Origin: Clostridia bacterium
GTDB taxonomy: Bacteria > Bacillota > Clostridia > Oscillospirales > CAG-382
Length of the DNA stretch: 50,547 nt
Assembly (NCBI GenBank): GCA_017625615.1
Contig: JAGAKP010000057.1
Coordinates: forward strand, 1 to 50,547
Direction of reading: 5' to 3'
The translations under genes and the position numbers were made by a program. The first letter of the stretch is position 1. Each line of letters begins with the position of its first letter. The notes below the pieces were generated by a model. The model had not been told where the DNA came from. It saw only the letters and a program-made list of their open reading frames with translations, and made no database searches. Shown here piece after piece: positions 49,942 through 50,547 of the stretch.

Positions 49942-50547
49942 TTGCAAAGTCCTTTAACGAATTCGTCTATACGCTGAATAGCCTTTTTGATGTGGGCGGT
50001 GGAATATGCGTAGGATATACGGGCGTACCCCTCCCCGCTTTCGCCGAATGCGTTGCCGGGGACTATTGCCACTCCCTTTTCCTCAAGCAGTCGTTCGCAA
50101 AACTCCTGGGAGGACATACCGAAGCGGGAAATATCGGCAAAAACGTAAAAGGCGCCGTCGGGCATCATACAGTCGATACCCGCCTCCCGCAGACCCTTTA
50201 CGATAAGTCTGCGTCTGCCGTTGTATTCGTCGCGCATATATTCTATATCCCCGTCGCCGTTTTTTACTGCCTCAACGGCGGCGTACTGTGCTGTGGTGGG
50301 TGCACACATAATTCCGTACTGATGTATTTTGTGCATCTGCTCGGTTATTTCGCGGGGGGCGAGGGTATAGCCCAGACGCCAGCCCGTCATAGCGTACGCC
50401 TTTGAAAAGCCGTTTGCCACGATGGTGCGCTCCCGCATACCGTCGATAGTGGCGATGGAAACGTGCTTTTCGCCGTAGGTAAGCTCGGCGTAGATCTCGT
50501 CGGAAATGACCACGAGGTCGTGCTTTAAAATTACAGCCGCGATATCC
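49938..50547 (-). CDS. PLP-dependent aminotransferase class I/II, 5' part outside the window
   Basis: The frame is open to the window edge, so only the C-terminal ~202 residues are seen. The PLP-binding lysine lies in GFSKAYAMTGWRLGY, preceded by the VISDEIYAELTY strand whose Asp contacts the cofactor ring; the C-terminal Arg in GYARISYAYS binds the substrate carboxylate. It belongs to fold type I, subgroup I-gamma (aspartate/aromatic/alanine aminotransferases and relatives). The amino acid used cannot be told. It is coupled to ispE. Confidence 0.9.
   Translation of the reverse strand, partial: DIAAVILKHDLVVISDEIYAELTYGEKHVSIATIDGMRERTIVANGFSKAYAMTGWRLGYTLAPREITEQMHKIHQYGIMCAPTTAQYAAVEAVKNGDGDIEYMRDEYNGRRRLIVKGLREAGIDCMMPDGAFYVFADISRFGMSSQEFCERLLEEKGVAIVPGNAFGESGEGYARISYAYSTAHIKKAIQRIDEFVKGLCK

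Overview
The window looks like a chromosomal segment from an anaerobic, low-to-mid GC Gram-positive bacterium of the class Clostridia, most likely a gut-type lineage. Pointers are Spo0A, SpoIVB and a CotH-type kinase (sporulation heritage), a PerR-like Fur protein next to rubrerythrin (anaerobe oxidative stress), RNase J, the gene order rplS-lepB-rbgA-rnhB-yraN-thrC, a DUF1540 protein, a DUF4855 lipoprotein, and many lipoproteins with Firmicutes-type ribosome binding sites. The species cannot be named from sequence alone. No transposase, integrase, rRNA or CRISPR array is visible; there is one tRNA, Ala(GGC).

Layout. 1-4641 (minus): partial SAM methyltransferase, a large surface lipoprotein with discoidin-like and DUF4855 regions, and murA. 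4895-7384 (plus): RNase J and an SDR reductase. 7483-11021 (minus): a more A/T-rich patch with a membrane protein, a lipoprotein and a subtilisin-like protease whose catalytic Asp is replaced by Glu. 11362-16891 (plus): the housekeeping run rplS, lepB, rbgA, rnhB, yraN, thrC, then a phosphoesterase and a small membrane protein; a DUF1540 gene sits opposite the end of thrC. 17183-18916 (minus): serine hydrolase. 18995-22996 (minus): a marR-ABC-ABC efflux operon with a palindromic operator. 23214-24132 (minus): perR-like gene and rubrerythrin. 24228-25007 (minus): spo0A.

25211-32649 is the accessory heart of the window. It lies between spo0A and spoIVB, which are neighbours in many spore formers. 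It holds a double-TIR protein with 18-19 MORN repeats plus a small membrane protein (minus), then divergently a CotH kinase lipoprotein, pyroglutamyl peptidase and a lipoprotein, then an A/T-rich HTH regulator with a small partner protein (plus). 32792-35781 (minus) holds spoIVB and a YgiQ-type radical SAM protein. 35789-42384 (minus) holds three tandem paralogous solute-binding lipoproteins with no permease, behind a 630-residue protein that resembles a degenerate UPF1-like superfamily 1 helicase. 42563-45583 (minus): two-component system with two membrane proteins. 45682-48752 (minus): PH-like membrane protein, SGNH hydrolase and a serine hydrolase. 48801-48996: a hairpin repeat array. Then tRNA-Ala, ispE and a partial aminotransferase.

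The most promising unusual signals are: (1) the TIR-TIR-MORN protein and its membrane partner, a candidate NAD-cleaving or signalling module; (2) a Spo0A with a near-perfect DNA-binding domain but a receiver that has lost its phospho-acceptor Asp (now Glu), transcribed from a promoter embedded in six copies of a TTGCCA-type element; (3) the helicase-like pseudoenzyme in front of the orphan solute-binding proteins; (4) arrays of tiny hairpins joined by a conserved 8-base linker. All functional statements come from reading the sequence; no database search was run.
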